A model generated the notes under the pieces. That model did not search any database. It was not told where the DNA came from and saw nothing but the letters and a program-made list of their open reading frames with translations. A DNA stretch of 64,000 nucleotides from Streptomyces fulvoviolaceus (GTDB taxonomy: Bacteria; Actinomycetota; Actinomycetes; Streptomycetales; Streptomycetaceae), in the NCBI RefSeq assembly GCF_000718165.1, contig NZ_JOEY01000009.1, positions 153,745 through 217,744 on the forward strand, read 5' to 3'. Within the stretch, counting starts at the first letter, position 1, and each line of letters opens with the position of its first letter. Both the position numbers and the translations under genes were made by a program. This document shows, one piece after another, positions 25,438 to 34,176 of the stretch.

Positions 25438-26157
25438 TCAGCTGGGGGCGACAGCGGCGTCGATGAGTTCCTTCACGCGCGCGGCAGGGACCGGGACGCC
25501 GCGCGACGCGAAGAACCAGCGCTGCGACTCCTCCTGGCTCAGGCCCTCGGGGCGCTCCCCCATGTACGGCTGGACATAGGCCGGGGTGCCGGGCGCGGTG
25601 CGCCAGCTGTCGGCGAGGGCGCCGGCGTCCACCGCGTCGTAGCCGAGGACGTCCAGCAGTTCCGTGACCTGCGCCTTGGCTGCCGCGTCCGCGCCTGCGA
25701 CGGGCAGGGCGCTGCGGTCGGCCGCGCCGGCGGGACGGGCGAGGGTGGACAGGTGGTGGAAGTCGATGGTGTTGAACGCCTTCACCACGCGGGAGCCGGC
25801 GAGGTGCCGCTGCACCAGGGCGCTGGAGGTCAGCTCGCCCGAGTCCAGCTCGGCGAGGGGGCCGTCGCGGTCGGGGTAGTAGACCAGCGCGTCGATCACG
25901 GTCCGGTCGGCCAGGGCGGCTGCGGGCAGTTGCCCGTAGGCGTGGAACGGGACAGCCGCCACCACCAGGTCGCCGGCCCGCGCGGCCTCTTCGGGCGTGG
26001 CCGCGCGGGCGTTCGGGCCGAGGCCGGCGACGAGGTCGGCGAGGGTCTCGGGCCCGCGGGAGTTACTGACGACGACGTTCAGTCCGGCGGCGGCGGCCAG
26101 CCGGGCCACCGTGCCGCCGATCATGCCGCTGCCGATGATTCCGAGGGTGTGGGGCAT
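25438..26157 (-). CDS. NADPH-dependent F420 reductase-like/dinucleotide-binding oxidoreductase
   Basis: A 239-residue Rossmann-fold protein starting MPHTLGIIGSGMIGGTVARL, with the GSGMIG nucleotide loop at the N-terminus. VVVSNSRGPETL (near 30) fits the basic residues that select NADP(H) or F420-type partners. FNTIDFHHL in the middle is characteristic of the NADPH:F420 oxidoreductase-like (NAD_binding_10/F420_oxidored) group. The ATG at 26157 is chosen; a GTG at 26166 would add three residues. It diverges from the TetR gene and is probably its target, a common arrangement for redox enzymes induced by small molecules. Confidence 0.85.
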   Translation of the reverse strand: MPHTLGIIGSGMIGGTVARLAAAAGLNVVVSNSRGPETLADLVAGLGPNARAATPEEAARAGDLVVAAVPFHAYGQLPAAALADRTVIDALVYYPDRDGPLAELDSGELTSSALVQRHLAGSRVVKAFNTIDFHHLSTLARPAGAADRSALPVAGADAAAKAQVTELLDVLGYDAVDAGALADSWRTAPGTPAYVQPYMGERPEGLSQEESQRWFFASRGVPVPAARVKELIDAAVAPS

Positions 26158-26178
26158 GGAGGTCACGGCCTCTCAGAA

Positions 26179-26219
26179 AGTGAGCGCTAGATATGAAACT
26201 GAGTGTCACGCTAGCCACT
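26179..26219. promoter_or_regulatory. Candidate TetR operator in divergent promoter
   Basis: AGTGAGCGCTAG (26179-26190) and CTAGCCACT (26211-26219) form an imperfect inverted repeat in the 111-bp gap between the oxidoreductase and TetR genes. The location suits an autoregulatory operator; the symmetry is modest, so confidence is low. Confidence 0.3.
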
Positions 26220-26268
26220 GAGATCCGCTCCTGCAAGTAAGGGTCGGACTGGGCGGTACGATCGCCGG

Positions 26269-26862
26269 GTGACCGGAACCGGGCGTACGACCACGAGAGA
26301 CATCGCACGGGCCGCCGTACGGGCCGAGCTGGCCCAGGTGGCCTTCGAGCTGTTCCGCCGCGACGGCTTCGACAAGGTGACCCTCGATGACCTGGCCTCG
26401 GCCGCCGGGGTGTCCCGGAGCACCTTCCTGCGGTACTTCGGGACCAAGGAGGACGCCGTCCTCGGGGCGTTCGAGGGGCAGGACCAGCGGGTCGCCGACG
26501 CCCTGCGGGGGCGCCCTGCCGACGAGGACGACTGGACGGCCCTGCGGCACGCCCTGGACACCGTCATCGCGCGCTACCGGGAGGACCCGGACGGTGCGCT
26601 GGCCACGACACGGCTCGTGCGGGAGACACCGGCGCTGTGCGCCCGGCACCTGGAGAAGCAGCACGGCTGGGGGCCCGCGCTGGCCCAGGCACTCGCCGAC
26701 CGGGCCGGTTCCGCCGAGCCGCCGACGCTCGGCCAGTCCGTACGGGCGGGCGCCGCGCTGCACTGCCTGAACGTCGCCATCGACCACTGGACCGCGTCCG
26801 ACGGGCGTCTGGACCTGGTCACGTTGCTGGACGAGGCATTCGCGGCGCTCTCGGGCCGTTGA
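26269..26862 (+). CDS. TetR/AcrR-family regulator
   Basis: A 197-residue TetR-type repressor. The N-terminal HTH reads RAELAQVAFELFRRDGFDKV and LDDLASAAGVSRSTFLRYFG (residues about 17-60), a textbook TetR three-helix domain, followed by an all-helical ligand-binding half. The GTG at 26269 is the first start placing the HTH at the normal distance from the N-terminus. It diverges from the oxidoreductase/dienelactone hydrolase pair, which it likely represses. It is followed by 13 bp and the convergent stop of the TIGR03943 gene. Confidence 0.9.
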   Translation: MTGTGRTTTRDIARAAVRAELAQVAFELFRRDGFDKVTLDDLASAAGVSRSTFLRYFGTKEDAVLGAFEGQDQRVADALRGRPADEDDWTALRHALDTVIARYREDPDGALATTRLVRETPALCARHLEKQHGWGPALAQALADRAGSAEPPTLGQSVRAGAALHCLNVAIDHWTASDGRLDLVTLLDEAFAALSGR

Positions 26863-26875
26863 CCTGCAGCGACCG

Positions 26876-27580
26876 TCAGTTGTTCCAGGTCTCGTCGTAG
26901 GGGTCGTGCGGGGTCGGGACCGGTTTGGCCGACGTGACCTCGATGAACGGGATCGGGCCCTTGTTGACCGGATCCCTGGTCTGCTTCGTGGTGTACGTGC
27001 CGGTGATCTCCAGCCAGCTGTCCGGTTGGAGGACCGGCGGGATCGTGCCGGTCAGGCCCACCTTGACCGGCTGGGCGTCCGCCGCACAGCAGTTGAGGGC
27101 CATGCGGACCAGATAGGGCGCACCGGAGCGGTCCAGGGCCACGAAGCCGCTGATTCTGATCTGGCGGTCGGCGAGGTCACGGCCGTGTTCGTAGACCGCG
27201 CGGCCCGCGTAGTCGGCCAGGCTGAGGCGGAGCGGACCGTCGGCGGGGAGTTGCGCGTAGCCGTACGACTGCTGCAGTGCCGTACCGGTGCGCATGGCGC
27301 TGTAGGAGCCGAGGGCCGGCGGGGCGACCAGGATCAGGGCGAAGAGGGGGAGGACCAGGAGCCAGGAGACGCGCGGTTCGTGGTGAGCGTGCTCTTCCTT
27401 CTTGGCCCGCCACTCGTACCACGCCGTCGCCAGCGCCGTCGCGATCAGTACGACACCTGCCGCGAGGACCAGCGGGCGCAGGCCCGCCTTGACGTAGCGC
27501 AGGTAGAGGTCGGTGAGGCCGGCGTGGAGCAGGGCCGCGCCGAGGAGGAACAGGATCGCCGCCTGTGCCTGGCGGTTCAC
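26876..27580 (-). CDS. TIGR03943/DUF1980 putative permease subunit
   Basis: A 234-residue protein starting VNRQAQAAILFLLGAALLHA. Two or three N-terminal TM segments (about residues 5-22, 33-52 and 70-90) precede a soluble C-terminal domain with the conserved MALNCCAADAQPVKVGL (near residue 160) and WLEITGTY (near 190). These are signatures of TIGR03943, which always accompanies UPF0718 permeases. The vicinal cysteines may bind metal. The GTG start overlaps the permease stop by four bases (GTGA). Substrate is unknown; in several actinobacteria this pair is linked to zinc limitation, but no Zur-like box is visible here. Confidence 0.88.
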   Translation of the reverse strand: MNRQAQAAILFLLGAALLHAGLTDLYLRYVKAGLRPLVLAAGVVLIATALATAWYEWRAKKEEHAHHEPRVSWLLVLPLFALILVAPPALGSYSAMRTGTALQQSYGYAQLPADGPLRLSLADYAGRAVYEHGRDLADRQIRISGFVALDRSGAPYLVRMALNCCAADAQPVKVGLTGTIPPVLQPDSWLEITGTYTTKQTRDPVNKGPIPFIEVTSAKPVPTPHDPYDETWNN

Positions 27581-28602
27581 AGGAGCACCGCCCCGGTCAG
27601 GACCGACACCAGGACGGCCAGGGTGAAGGTGGCCGGGGCGAAGCGCAGGGCGAAGGCCCGGCCGAAGGTGCCCGCCTGCATCGCGAAGAGCTTGAGGTCG
27701 ATCATCGGGCCCACCACCAGGAACGTCAGACGGGCGGTGAGCGAGAACTGGGTGAGTGACGCCGCCACGAACGCGTCCGCCTCCGAACAGATCGACAGGA
27801 CCACGGCGAGGATCGCCAGGGCCAGGACGGACACGACCGGGTTGTCCGCCGCCGTGCTCAGCCAGGTCGCCGGGACCATGGCCTTGAGGGTCGCGGCCGC
27901 CATCGCGCCCACGACCAGGAACCCGCCCGCGTGCATCAGGTCGTGCCGGACCGAGCCCCAGAACGCCGCTCCCCTGCCCTGGCCTTCGTACGACTCCCGC
28001 GCCGGCGGGCGCAGCCAGTCGGGGTGGCCGAGGCGCAGCCACAGCCAGCCCATCGCGCAGGCCACCAGCAGGCTCGCGACGAGACGGGCCAGGACCATCT
28101 CCGGGTTGCCGGGGAAGGCCACGGCCGTCGCCGTCAGCACGATCGGGTTGATCGCAGGGGCGGAGAGCAGGAACGCCAGCGCCGCGGCCGGGGTGACACC
28201 CCGGCGGACCAGTGCCCCGGCCACCGGCACGGACGCGCATTCACAGCCGGGCAGCACCACGCCCGCCACGCCGGCCACCGGGACCGCCAGGGCCGGTCTC
28301 TTCGGCAGCGCGCGGGCGAAGAACGACGGCGGCACGAACACCGCGATCGCCGCCGACAGCAGGACACCGAGCACCAGGAAAGGCAGGGCCTGTACGAGCA
28401 CCGCGACGAACACCGTCATCCAGCTCTGCATCACCGGCGCGCCGAGCGCCTGGCGGACCGGCCCCTGGAACAGCACGACCAGGACCATCAACAGGGTCAG
28501 GACGAGCGGGGAGTTGAGCCGTCGGCCTTCTCCGTCGTCCGGTGCGGGAGCCTTTTCCTCGCCGGTTTCCCGCGTGGGCGGCGGTGCTTTGGTGACGGCC
28601 AC
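27577..28602 (-). CDS. UPF0718/DUF318 permease
   Basis: A 341-residue polytopic membrane protein with about eight TM segments. The family-defining VLPGCECASVPVAGALVRRG (near residue 118) contains a CxC pair inside the membrane region. A second half repeats the pattern around SICSEADAFVAASL (near 273) and GPMIDLKLFAMQ (near 300). Polar residues within the TMs suggest a transport path, possibly for a metal or metal complex; this is inference. It is coupled to the downstream TIGR03943 gene. A disordered N-terminus of about 30 residues precedes TM1. Confidence 0.9.
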   Translation of the reverse strand: MAVTKAPPPTRETGEEKAPAPDDGEGRRLNSPLVLTLLMVLVVLFQGPVRQALGAPVMQSWMTVFVAVLVQALPFLVLGVLLSAAIAVFVPPSFFARALPKRPALAVPVAGVAGVVLPGCECASVPVAGALVRRGVTPAAALAFLLSAPAINPIVLTATAVAFPGNPEMVLARLVASLLVACAMGWLWLRLGHPDWLRPPARESYEGQGRGAAFWGSVRHDLMHAGGFLVVGAMAAATLKAMVPATWLSTAADNPVVSVLALAILAVVLSICSEADAFVAASLTQFSLTARLTFLVVGPMIDLKLFAMQAGTFGRAFALRFAPATFTLAVLVSVLTGAVLL

Positions 28603-28663
28603 GGCCGAGGTACCTCCGTAGGGCGCTGGTTTCCCTCCCCTCCAGTACGGCGGAGAGAGTGTG

Positions 28664-28685
28664 GACGTTCAGTCGACGTTCGATC
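28664..28685. promoter_or_regulatory. 11-bp direct repeat in a divergent promoter
   Basis: GACGTTCAGTC and GACGTTCGATC are adjacent 11-bp repeats between the permease gene (minus) and the RCK-domain gene (plus). The spacing suits a winged-helix regulator site, but the regulator is unknown. Confidence 0.3.
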
Positions 28686-28727
28686 CGTGCTGGAACCACC
28701 CGTCCCGGTAAGGCACTCTTTCCCCTC

Positions 28728-30707
28728 GTGGGGAGCGTTCCTAATCAGGGTCCAGGGCTGCCGGGCGATGCGTCGGCGCACATGGTGGTGTGCGGCGACG
28801 ACGGGCTCGCGCACCGGCTGGCCGCCGAGCTGCGGGGTGTGTACGGCGAGCAGGTCACGCTCGTCGTGCCGCCGTCCGAACGGTCCGTGCGGCCGCCGGT
28901 GGTCGGACGGGCCCGGGCGGCGTCCGCGCTGCTCGACCGGGTGGTGAACGCCGCCGCGGGCCTGACCGGCAACGGCAACGGCGGCGGCGCGAGCAGTGAA
29001 CCGCCCGGGAACGTACGGGTCATGGAGGCCGCCGAGCCGACCGAGGACGCGCTGGGTGAGGCGGGCGTCGAACGGGCCGCCGCGCTCGCGCTCGTGTACG
29101 ACGACGACGAGACCAACATCCGCGCCGCCCTCACCGCACGTCGGCTCAATCCCCGACTGCGGCTCGTCCTGCGGCTCTACAACCGGCGGTTGGGACTGCA
29201 CATCGAGGAACTCCTCGACCAGACCGCCGCGTTGGCGACCGGGGGCGGGGGCGCCGCCGGCTCCGGCTTCGACGCTTCCACGACCGTCCTGTCCGACGCC
29301 GACACCGCCGCACCCGCGCTGGCCGCCACCGCCCTCGCCGGCACCAGCAAGGTCGTCCAGACGGACGGGCTGCTGCTGCGGGCCGTGGAGCGGCCCCCGG
29401 CGCCGCCCGGGGCGGTGTCCGATCCGGGGCTGGCCACGCTCGCCCTGCTGTCCAGGACCGTCAACGACCCGGCCTTCGCGGACGGTTCCGAGTCCCTGGG
29501 CGATCAGGGACCCCAGTTGCTGCCGGACGCGGCGACGGTGCGGGACGCCGTCGGGCGCGGGACCGTCGTGCTGGAACAGGTGTCGTACTCGGGGCCCTCC
29601 CTGTCCTCGGGGCGTGGTGGTGTCGTGCCGCCGTTCGCCTCGCTGTTCTCGCGGCGGCTTCGGTGGTCGCTGGCGGGGCTCGTGGGGTGCGTGGTCGCAC
29701 TGGCCGTCGCTTTGTGGCTGGTGACCGGGATCCATCCGTTGAGTGCCTTCTATCTGACGCTGCTCGACCTGTTCGCCATCGACGACCCCGCGATCGGGGA
29801 GTCCGTCGGGCGGCAGATCCTCCAACTGCTGTCCGGGCTCGTCGGGTTGCTGCTCCTTCCTGTGCTGTTGGCGGCGGTGCTCGAGGCGCTCGGTACCTTC
29901 CGGACCGCGTCCGCCCTGCGGAAGCCGCCGCGTGGGCTGAGTGGACATGTGGTGCTGCTCGGGCTCGGGAAGATCGGTACGCGGGTGCTGACCCGGTTGC
30001 GGGAGCTGCACATTCCCGTGGTGTGTGTCGAGTCGGATCCCGAGGCTCGTGGGCTTGCCACTGCTCGGCGGTTGCGGGTGCCCGTGGTGCTCGGGGACGT
30101 CACTCAGGAGGGGGTGCTGGAGGCCGCGAAGGTTCATCGGGCGGATGCGTTGCTCGCGGTGACCAGCGCGGACACGACGAATCTCGAGGCCGTGCTGTAC
30201 GCGCGGGCCGTGCGGCCCGATCTGCGGGTGGTGCTGCGGCTGTACGACGACGACTTCGCGACCGCGGTGTACCGGACGCTGCGGGCCGCCCATCCCGGGG
30301 CCTCGACCCGGAGCCGGAGTGTGTCGCATCTGGCCGCGCCCGCGTTTGCCGGGGCGATGATGGGGCGGCAGATTCTGGGGGCCATTCCGGTCGAGCGGCG
30401 GGTGTTGTTGTTCGCGGCTGTGGATGTGGGCGGGCATCCGCAGTTGGAGGGGAAGACGGTGGGCGCGGCGTTTCGGGCGGGGGCGTGGCGGGTGCTCGCC
30501 CTGGATACGGCTGCATCGGCCTCCGGCGGGCGGCGGGAGGAGCCAGCCGTGGAGGAGGCGTATGAGGACGCTCCGGCGTCCGGGCTGGTGTGGGGGCTGC
30601 CGGATACGTATGTGTTGAAGGGGTCGGATCGGGTTGTGCTGGCGGCTACGCGGCGGGGGTTGGCGGAGTTGCTGGGGCGGCGGCCTCGGGAGCGGGCGGG
30701 CGCCTAG
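28728..30707 (+). CDS. RCK-2TM-RCK (TrkA-N) membrane protein
   Basis: A 659-residue protein with two NAD-binding TrkA-N/RCK domains flanking a membrane hairpin. The first Rossmann domain opens HMVVCGDDGLAHRLAAEL near residue 19. After Gly-rich linkers, two hydrophobic segments (SLAGLVGCVVALAVALWLV and LLSGLVGLLLLPVLLAAVL, about 325-400) surround FYLTLLDLFAIDDP where a potassium channel would have a TVGYG filter. The second domain starts GHVVLLGLGKIGTRVLTRL (near 425). The GTG at 28728 is the best-supported start, though no strong ribosome binding site is visible; an ATG at 28782 begins directly at the Rossmann strand. The missing filter argues against a simple potassium channel. Confidence 0.82.
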   Translation: MGSVPNQGPGLPGDASAHMVVCGDDGLAHRLAAELRGVYGEQVTLVVPPSERSVRPPVVGRARAASALLDRVVNAAAGLTGNGNGGGASSEPPGNVRVMEAAEPTEDALGEAGVERAAALALVYDDDETNIRAALTARRLNPRLRLVLRLYNRRLGLHIEELLDQTAALATGGGGAAGSGFDASTTVLSDADTAAPALAATALAGTSKVVQTDGLLLRAVERPPAPPGAVSDPGLATLALLSRTVNDPAFADGSESLGDQGPQLLPDAATVRDAVGRGTVVLEQVSYSGPSLSSGRGGVVPPFASLFSRRLRWSLAGLVGCVVALAVALWLVTGIHPLSAFYLTLLDLFAIDDPAIGESVGRQILQLLSGLVGLLLLPVLLAAVLEALGTFRTASALRKPPRGLSGHVVLLGLGKIGTRVLTRLRELHIPVVCVESDPEARGLATARRLRVPVVLGDVTQEGVLEAAKVHRADALLAVTSADTTNLEAVLYARAVRPDLRVVLRLYDDDFATAVYRTLRAAHPGASTRSRSVSHLAAPAFAGAMMGRQILGAIPVERRVLLFAAVDVGGHPQLEGKTVGAAFRAGAWRVLALDTAASASGGRREEPAVEEAYEDAPASGLVWGLPDTYVLKGSDRVVLAATRRGLAELLGRRPRERAGA

Positions 30708-30730
30708 GGGGCGGGCCGGGCTTCTTTTCT

Positions 30731-30858
30731 CGCCCCCGCCGCCCCTACCCGTCCCATCCCCAGGGGGCTCCGCCCCCTGGACCCCCGATCGGCCCTGAAG
30801 GGGCGTCGTCCTCAAACGCCGGACGGGCTGGAAGTGCCTGGACCGGCGTTGAGGAGGC
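30731..30858. repeat. Dispersed 3'-end element, CCTCAAACGCCGGACGG family, copy 1
   Basis: The order is CGCCCCCGCCGCCCCTACCC, a CAGGGGGCTCCGCCCCCTG hairpin, GGCCCTGAAGGGGC, and CGTCCTCAAACGCCGGACGG followed by an imperfect complementary arm. Copies with the same order occur at 47894-48022 and 63904-64000. It lies between convergent genes and can form at least three hairpins, so a bidirectional terminator role is likely. Confidence 0.75.
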
Positions 30859-30865
30859 GCCCCGG

Positions 30866-32695
30866 CTACTTCTCTCCGCCTCCTCCCAAATACCGCTCCG
30901 CGAAGTCCAGTTCCAGCCTCACCTGCTTGATCCGCTCGTCCACCACCAGTGAGCCGTGGCCCGCGTCGTAGCGGTACACCTCGTGTGCCGCTCCTCTCGC
31001 CTCCAGGCGCTTGACGTAGTTGTCGATCTGGCGGATCGGGCAACGGGGGTCGTTGACGCCGGCGGAGATGTAGACCGGGGCCTTGACCTGGTCGACGTAG
31101 GTCAGGGGAGACGATGCCTCGAAGCGTTCCGGGACCTCCTCGGGTGTGCCGCCGAGCAGCGTGCGGTCCATCGCCTTCAGCGCTTCCATTTCGTCGTGGT
31201 AGGCCGTGACGTAGTCGGCGACCGGGACCGCCGCGATGCCCAGGGTCCAGGCGTCCGGCTGGGTGCCGAGGCCGAGGAGGGTGAGGTAGCCGCCCCAGGA
31301 GCCGCCGGTGAGGATCAGGCGGGCGGGGTCCGCGAGGCCGGACTTGATGGCCCATTCGCGGACTGCGGCGATGTCCTCCAGCTCGATCAGGCCGACGCGG
31401 TGCTTCAACGCGTCCGTCCAGGCCCGGCCGTAGCCCGTCGAACCCCGGTAGTTGACGCGGATCACCGCGTACCCGTGGTCCACCCATGCCGCCGGGCCCG
31501 CCGCGAACGCGTCGCTGTCGTGCCAGGTCGGGCCGCCGTGGATGTCGAAGATCGTCGGGAGGGGGCCGGTTGTTCCCGCCGGCTTCTGGATCAGGGCGTG
31601 GATGCGGCCGCCCGGGCCGTCCACCCAGATGTCCTCCACCGCCACCGAACCCGGCGACTTCATGCCCGGCGGGTCGAGAACGACCTCGCCCGTCGTCGAG
31701 CGGACCACTGAGGGCTCGGCAGCCGAGGACCAGAGGTACTCCACGCTGCCGTCGGGGCGGGCCGTCGCCCCGGAGACGGTGCCGGGCGGGGTCGGGACCT
31801 TCACGAGTTCGCGGGTGGCGAGGTCGTAGCGGAAGAGTTCGCTGCGGGCCTCGAAGCTGTGGGCGATCAGCAGGCCGGTGCCGTCCGGGTACCACTCCGC
31901 GCCCACGTCGCCGGGCAGGTCCAGGGCGAGGTCGGACTCCTCGCCCGTCGCCACGTCCCACACCAGGGGCTCCCAGCGGCCCCTGCGCTGATGCCCGATC
32001 AGCAGTCTGGTGTCGCCGTTCACCGGGGCGAAGCCCAGCACCTCCAGGCCCAGCTCCTCCGTGCCGCCCTTGGTGTCGTCGAGTTCGGCGACCGCCGTGC
32101 CGTCAGGGCGCAGGACGCGCAGCGCCGAGTGCATCGCGTCGCCGTGCTCGGTGTGCTCGACGGCGATCAGCGAGCCGTCGTGGGAGAGGTCGCCGACGCC
32201 CGCCGACTCGCGGTGGCGGTAGATCTCCACCGGGTCCTCGCCGGCGTGCGCGACATAGATCGTCGTGCCGTCCTCGTCGGTCGAACGGCCCACGACCGAC
32301 GTACGGCCGTCCCTGCCGATCGCGACGCCCGACGGATACGACGGCTCCAGGCCCGGCACCGCGAAGTCGTCCGGCCCGCCCTCGAAGGGCTGGCGGCGCC
32401 AGACTCCGAACTCGTCGCCGTCCTTGTCGTCGAACCACCACACCCAGGCGCCGTCCGGGGAGAGCACGCCGTCCGTCGTGCCGTTGGGCCGGTCGGTGAC
32501 CTGGCGCTGGGCGCCGGTCGATCTGTCCCAGGCGTACAGCTCGTACGTCCCGGTCGCGTTGGACACGAACAAGGAGCGGTCGGGTGCGTCCTCCGCCCAG
32601 TCGGGCAGCGACACCCGGGGCGCCCGGAAGCGCTTCTCCCAGTCCGGCATCTCCTCGTTCCGCTCGGCCGCGGCGGACTCGTTGCTCTCAGTCAT
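30866..32695 (-). CDS. S9 family (prolyl oligopeptidase-like) peptidase
   Basis: A 609-residue cytosolic serine peptidase. A beta-propeller region of about 350 residues with repeated LSPDGAWVWWFDD, PDGTAVAEL and YPDGTGLLI elements precedes the alpha/beta-hydrolase domain. The nucleophile is in LTGGSWGGYLTLLG (near residue 465), the Asp in VNDPRCPI and the His in AGHGSLVVDE (near 590). LPTIFDIHGGPTWHDSDAFA is the oxyanion/HGGP motif of acylaminoacyl-peptidase-like S9C enzymes. No signal peptide is present. It ends beside a GC-rich repeat and diverges from the SnoaL-like gene. Substrates are probably short peptides. Confidence 0.93.
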   Translation of the reverse strand: MTESNESAAAERNEEMPDWEKRFRAPRVSLPDWAEDAPDRSLFVSNATGTYELYAWDRSTGAQRQVTDRPNGTTDGVLSPDGAWVWWFDDKDGDEFGVWRRQPFEGGPDDFAVPGLEPSYPSGVAIGRDGRTSVVGRSTDEDGTTIYVAHAGEDPVEIYRHRESAGVGDLSHDGSLIAVEHTEHGDAMHSALRVLRPDGTAVAELDDTKGGTEELGLEVLGFAPVNGDTRLLIGHQRRGRWEPLVWDVATGEESDLALDLPGDVGAEWYPDGTGLLIAHSFEARSELFRYDLATRELVKVPTPPGTVSGATARPDGSVEYLWSSAAEPSVVRSTTGEVVLDPPGMKSPGSVAVEDIWVDGPGGRIHALIQKPAGTTGPLPTIFDIHGGPTWHDSDAFAAGPAAWVDHGYAVIRVNYRGSTGYGRAWTDALKHRVGLIELEDIAAVREWAIKSGLADPARLILTGGSWGGYLTLLGLGTQPDAWTLGIAAVPVADYVTAYHDEMEALKAMDRTLLGGTPEEVPERFEASSPLTYVDQVKAPVYISAGVNDPRCPIRQIDNYVKRLEARGAAHEVYRYDAGHGSLVVDERIKQVRLELDFAERYLGGGGEK

Positions 32696-32823
32696 GGCCC
32701 CATACTGCCCGCCCCGACCGACAATCCGCCGGGCAGGTCCTCAGCCTGTGGACAACTTCCACCGATCCCGCCGCTGATACCGCCCAGAGCCGATTGTCAG
32801 TGGCGGGGTGCAGACTCGTCCGC

Positions 32824-33198
32824 ATGACCGATCTGCGAAAAACAGTGGAGACATTCTGGGCCACCGCCGAGGCCCGGGACTGGGACGCGTTCGCGGAGAC
32901 GCTGGCCGAGGACGTGGTGTACACGCTGCCGCAGACGCGGGAGCGGATCAGCGGGCGGGAGCGGTTCGTCGAGTTCAACCGGGAGTATCCGGGCGACTGG
33001 CACCTGCGGATCGAGCGGATCATCGCCGAGCCGGGTCAGGTGGTCAGCTGGACCCTGTTCACGGTGGGGCTGGAGGAGATGTACGCCATCTCGTTCTTCA
33101 CGGGGGACGAGAACGGCCGTATATCCGCCATGACCGACTTCTGGCCGGAGCCGTACGAACCGCCGGCGGGCCGCGACCACCTCACCGAGCGGTACTGA
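32824..33198 (+). CDS. SnoaL-like/NTF2-fold protein
   Basis: A 124-residue NTF2-like protein. The pattern VETFWATAEARDWDAFAETL followed by VVYTLPQTRERISGRERFVE and a C-terminal YAISFFTGDENGRISAMTDF matches SnoaL_2-like domains: a helical N-terminus, then a curved sheet forming a small-molecule pocket. Such proteins act as isomerases, cyclases or simple binding domains; no function can be chosen here. The ATG at 32824 is near the promoter shared with the S9 peptidase. It is followed 43 bp later by the SURF1 gene in the same direction. Confidence 0.82.
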   Translation: MTDLRKTVETFWATAEARDWDAFAETLAEDVVYTLPQTRERISGRERFVEFNREYPGDWHLRIERIIAEPGQVVSWTLFTVGLEEMYAISFFTGDENGRISAMTDFWPEPYEPPAGRDHLTERY

Positions 33199-33241
33199 CC
33201 CCGCGCCCCGGCGCCTCGCCGCGGCCCCGTACCGTGGAGGT

Positions 33242-34045
33242 GTGTACCGGTTTCTGCTGACACCCCGCTGGTGGGGCATCAACGTCTTCGTGCTGCTCGC
33301 CATCCCCTTCTGTGTGTACATGGGGTCGTGGCAGCTGAGCCGGTTCGAGGACCGGGTGCAGGACCACCAGAACGCCGAGACGCAGGCCTCGTCCAACGAG
33401 CGGGCGGCCGCCCGGCCGCTGGCCGAACTGCTGCCCGTGGACAAGGCGACGTCCGGCAGGACGGCCACCGCGACCGGCAGGTACGGCAAGCAGCTGCTCG
33501 TGCCGGACCGCGAACTGGACGGAAAGCAGGGCTACTACGTCCTGACGCTGCTGCGCACCGACGACGGCAAGGCACTGCCGGTCGTCCGGGGCTGGCTGCC
33601 GGGCACACCCGACGCGGCGAAGGTCCCGGCCGCGCCCACCGGCGAGGTCGCCGTCACGGGTGCGCTGCAGGCGTCCGAGACCCCGGGCGACAACGGCGTC
33701 AGTGCGCAGGGCGGGCTGCCGGCCGGGCAGACCGCGGCGATCAGCGCGGCCTCACTGGTGAACCTCGTGCCGTACGACCTGTACGACGCGTGGATCACGC
33801 TCGACAAGGCCGACTCCGGGATGACGGCCGTACCGGCGAAGGCGGCACAGGACACCGGACTCGACCTGAAGGCGTTCCAGAACCTCGGCTACACCGGTGA
33901 GTGGTTCGTCTTCGCGGGCTTCGTGGTGTTCATGTGGTTCCGGCTGCTGCGCCGCGAGGCGGAGTTCGCCCGGGACGCGGAACTGGGACTGCTGCCGGAG
34001 GAAGAGCCCGAGCTCACCCAGGACCAGGAGAAGGCTTCCGCGTAA
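33242..34045 (+). CDS. SURF1-family cytochrome oxidase assembly protein
   Basis: A 267-residue SURF1 protein. TM1 (WGINVFVLLAIPFCVYMGSW, about residues 11-30) ends in the conserved GSWQLSRFEDR, equivalent to the G-x-WQ-x-x-R heme-binding signature. TM2 (EWFVFAGFVVFMWFRLLRR, about 221-240) is near the C-terminus; the loop between lies outside and includes LPVVRGWLPG. SURF1 helps insert heme a into cytochrome aa3 oxidase. The GTG at 33242 is chosen because it gives the short cytosolic VYRFLLTPRWW tail typical of actinobacterial members. A GC-rich terminator-like repeat follows the stop. Confidence 0.92.
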   Translation: MYRFLLTPRWWGINVFVLLAIPFCVYMGSWQLSRFEDRVQDHQNAETQASSNERAAARPLAELLPVDKATSGRTATATGRYGKQLLVPDRELDGKQGYYVLTLLRTDDGKALPVVRGWLPGTPDAAKVPAAPTGEVAVTGALQASETPGDNGVSAQGGLPAGQTAAISAASLVNLVPYDLYDAWITLDKADSGMTAVPAKAAQDTGLDLKAFQNLGYTGEWFVFAGFVVFMWFRLLRREAEFARDAELGLLPEEEPELTQDQEKASA

Positions 34046-34085
34046 ACGCTCCGCCGGGTTGGGCGGTTCGTTTGCTGCGGGTGAG

Positions 34086-34143
34086 TGGGGGCTGGTCGCG
34101 CAGTTCCACGCGCCCCTTACGGGGCGCGGTTCCGCAGCCCCCT
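34086..34143. repeat. Dispersed intergenic element, GTCGCGCAGTTCC family, copy 3
   Basis: GGGGGCTGGTCGCGCAGTTC is followed by a GCGCCCC-TTAC-GGGGCGC hairpin and CAGCCCCC, which pairs with the first bases. It lies between the convergent SURF1 and membrane-protein genes and probably terminates both. Confidence 0.65.
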
Positions 34144-34176
34144 TCACCAGGTCCGTCCGGAGACCCGGGCCGCCGC

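Noticed and set aside
28497..31961. 1154-residue minus-strand frame
   Set aside because: Crosses the real RCK gene (opposite strand), a repeat and part of the S9 peptidase in another frame; low-complexity Arg/Pro/Gln sequence.
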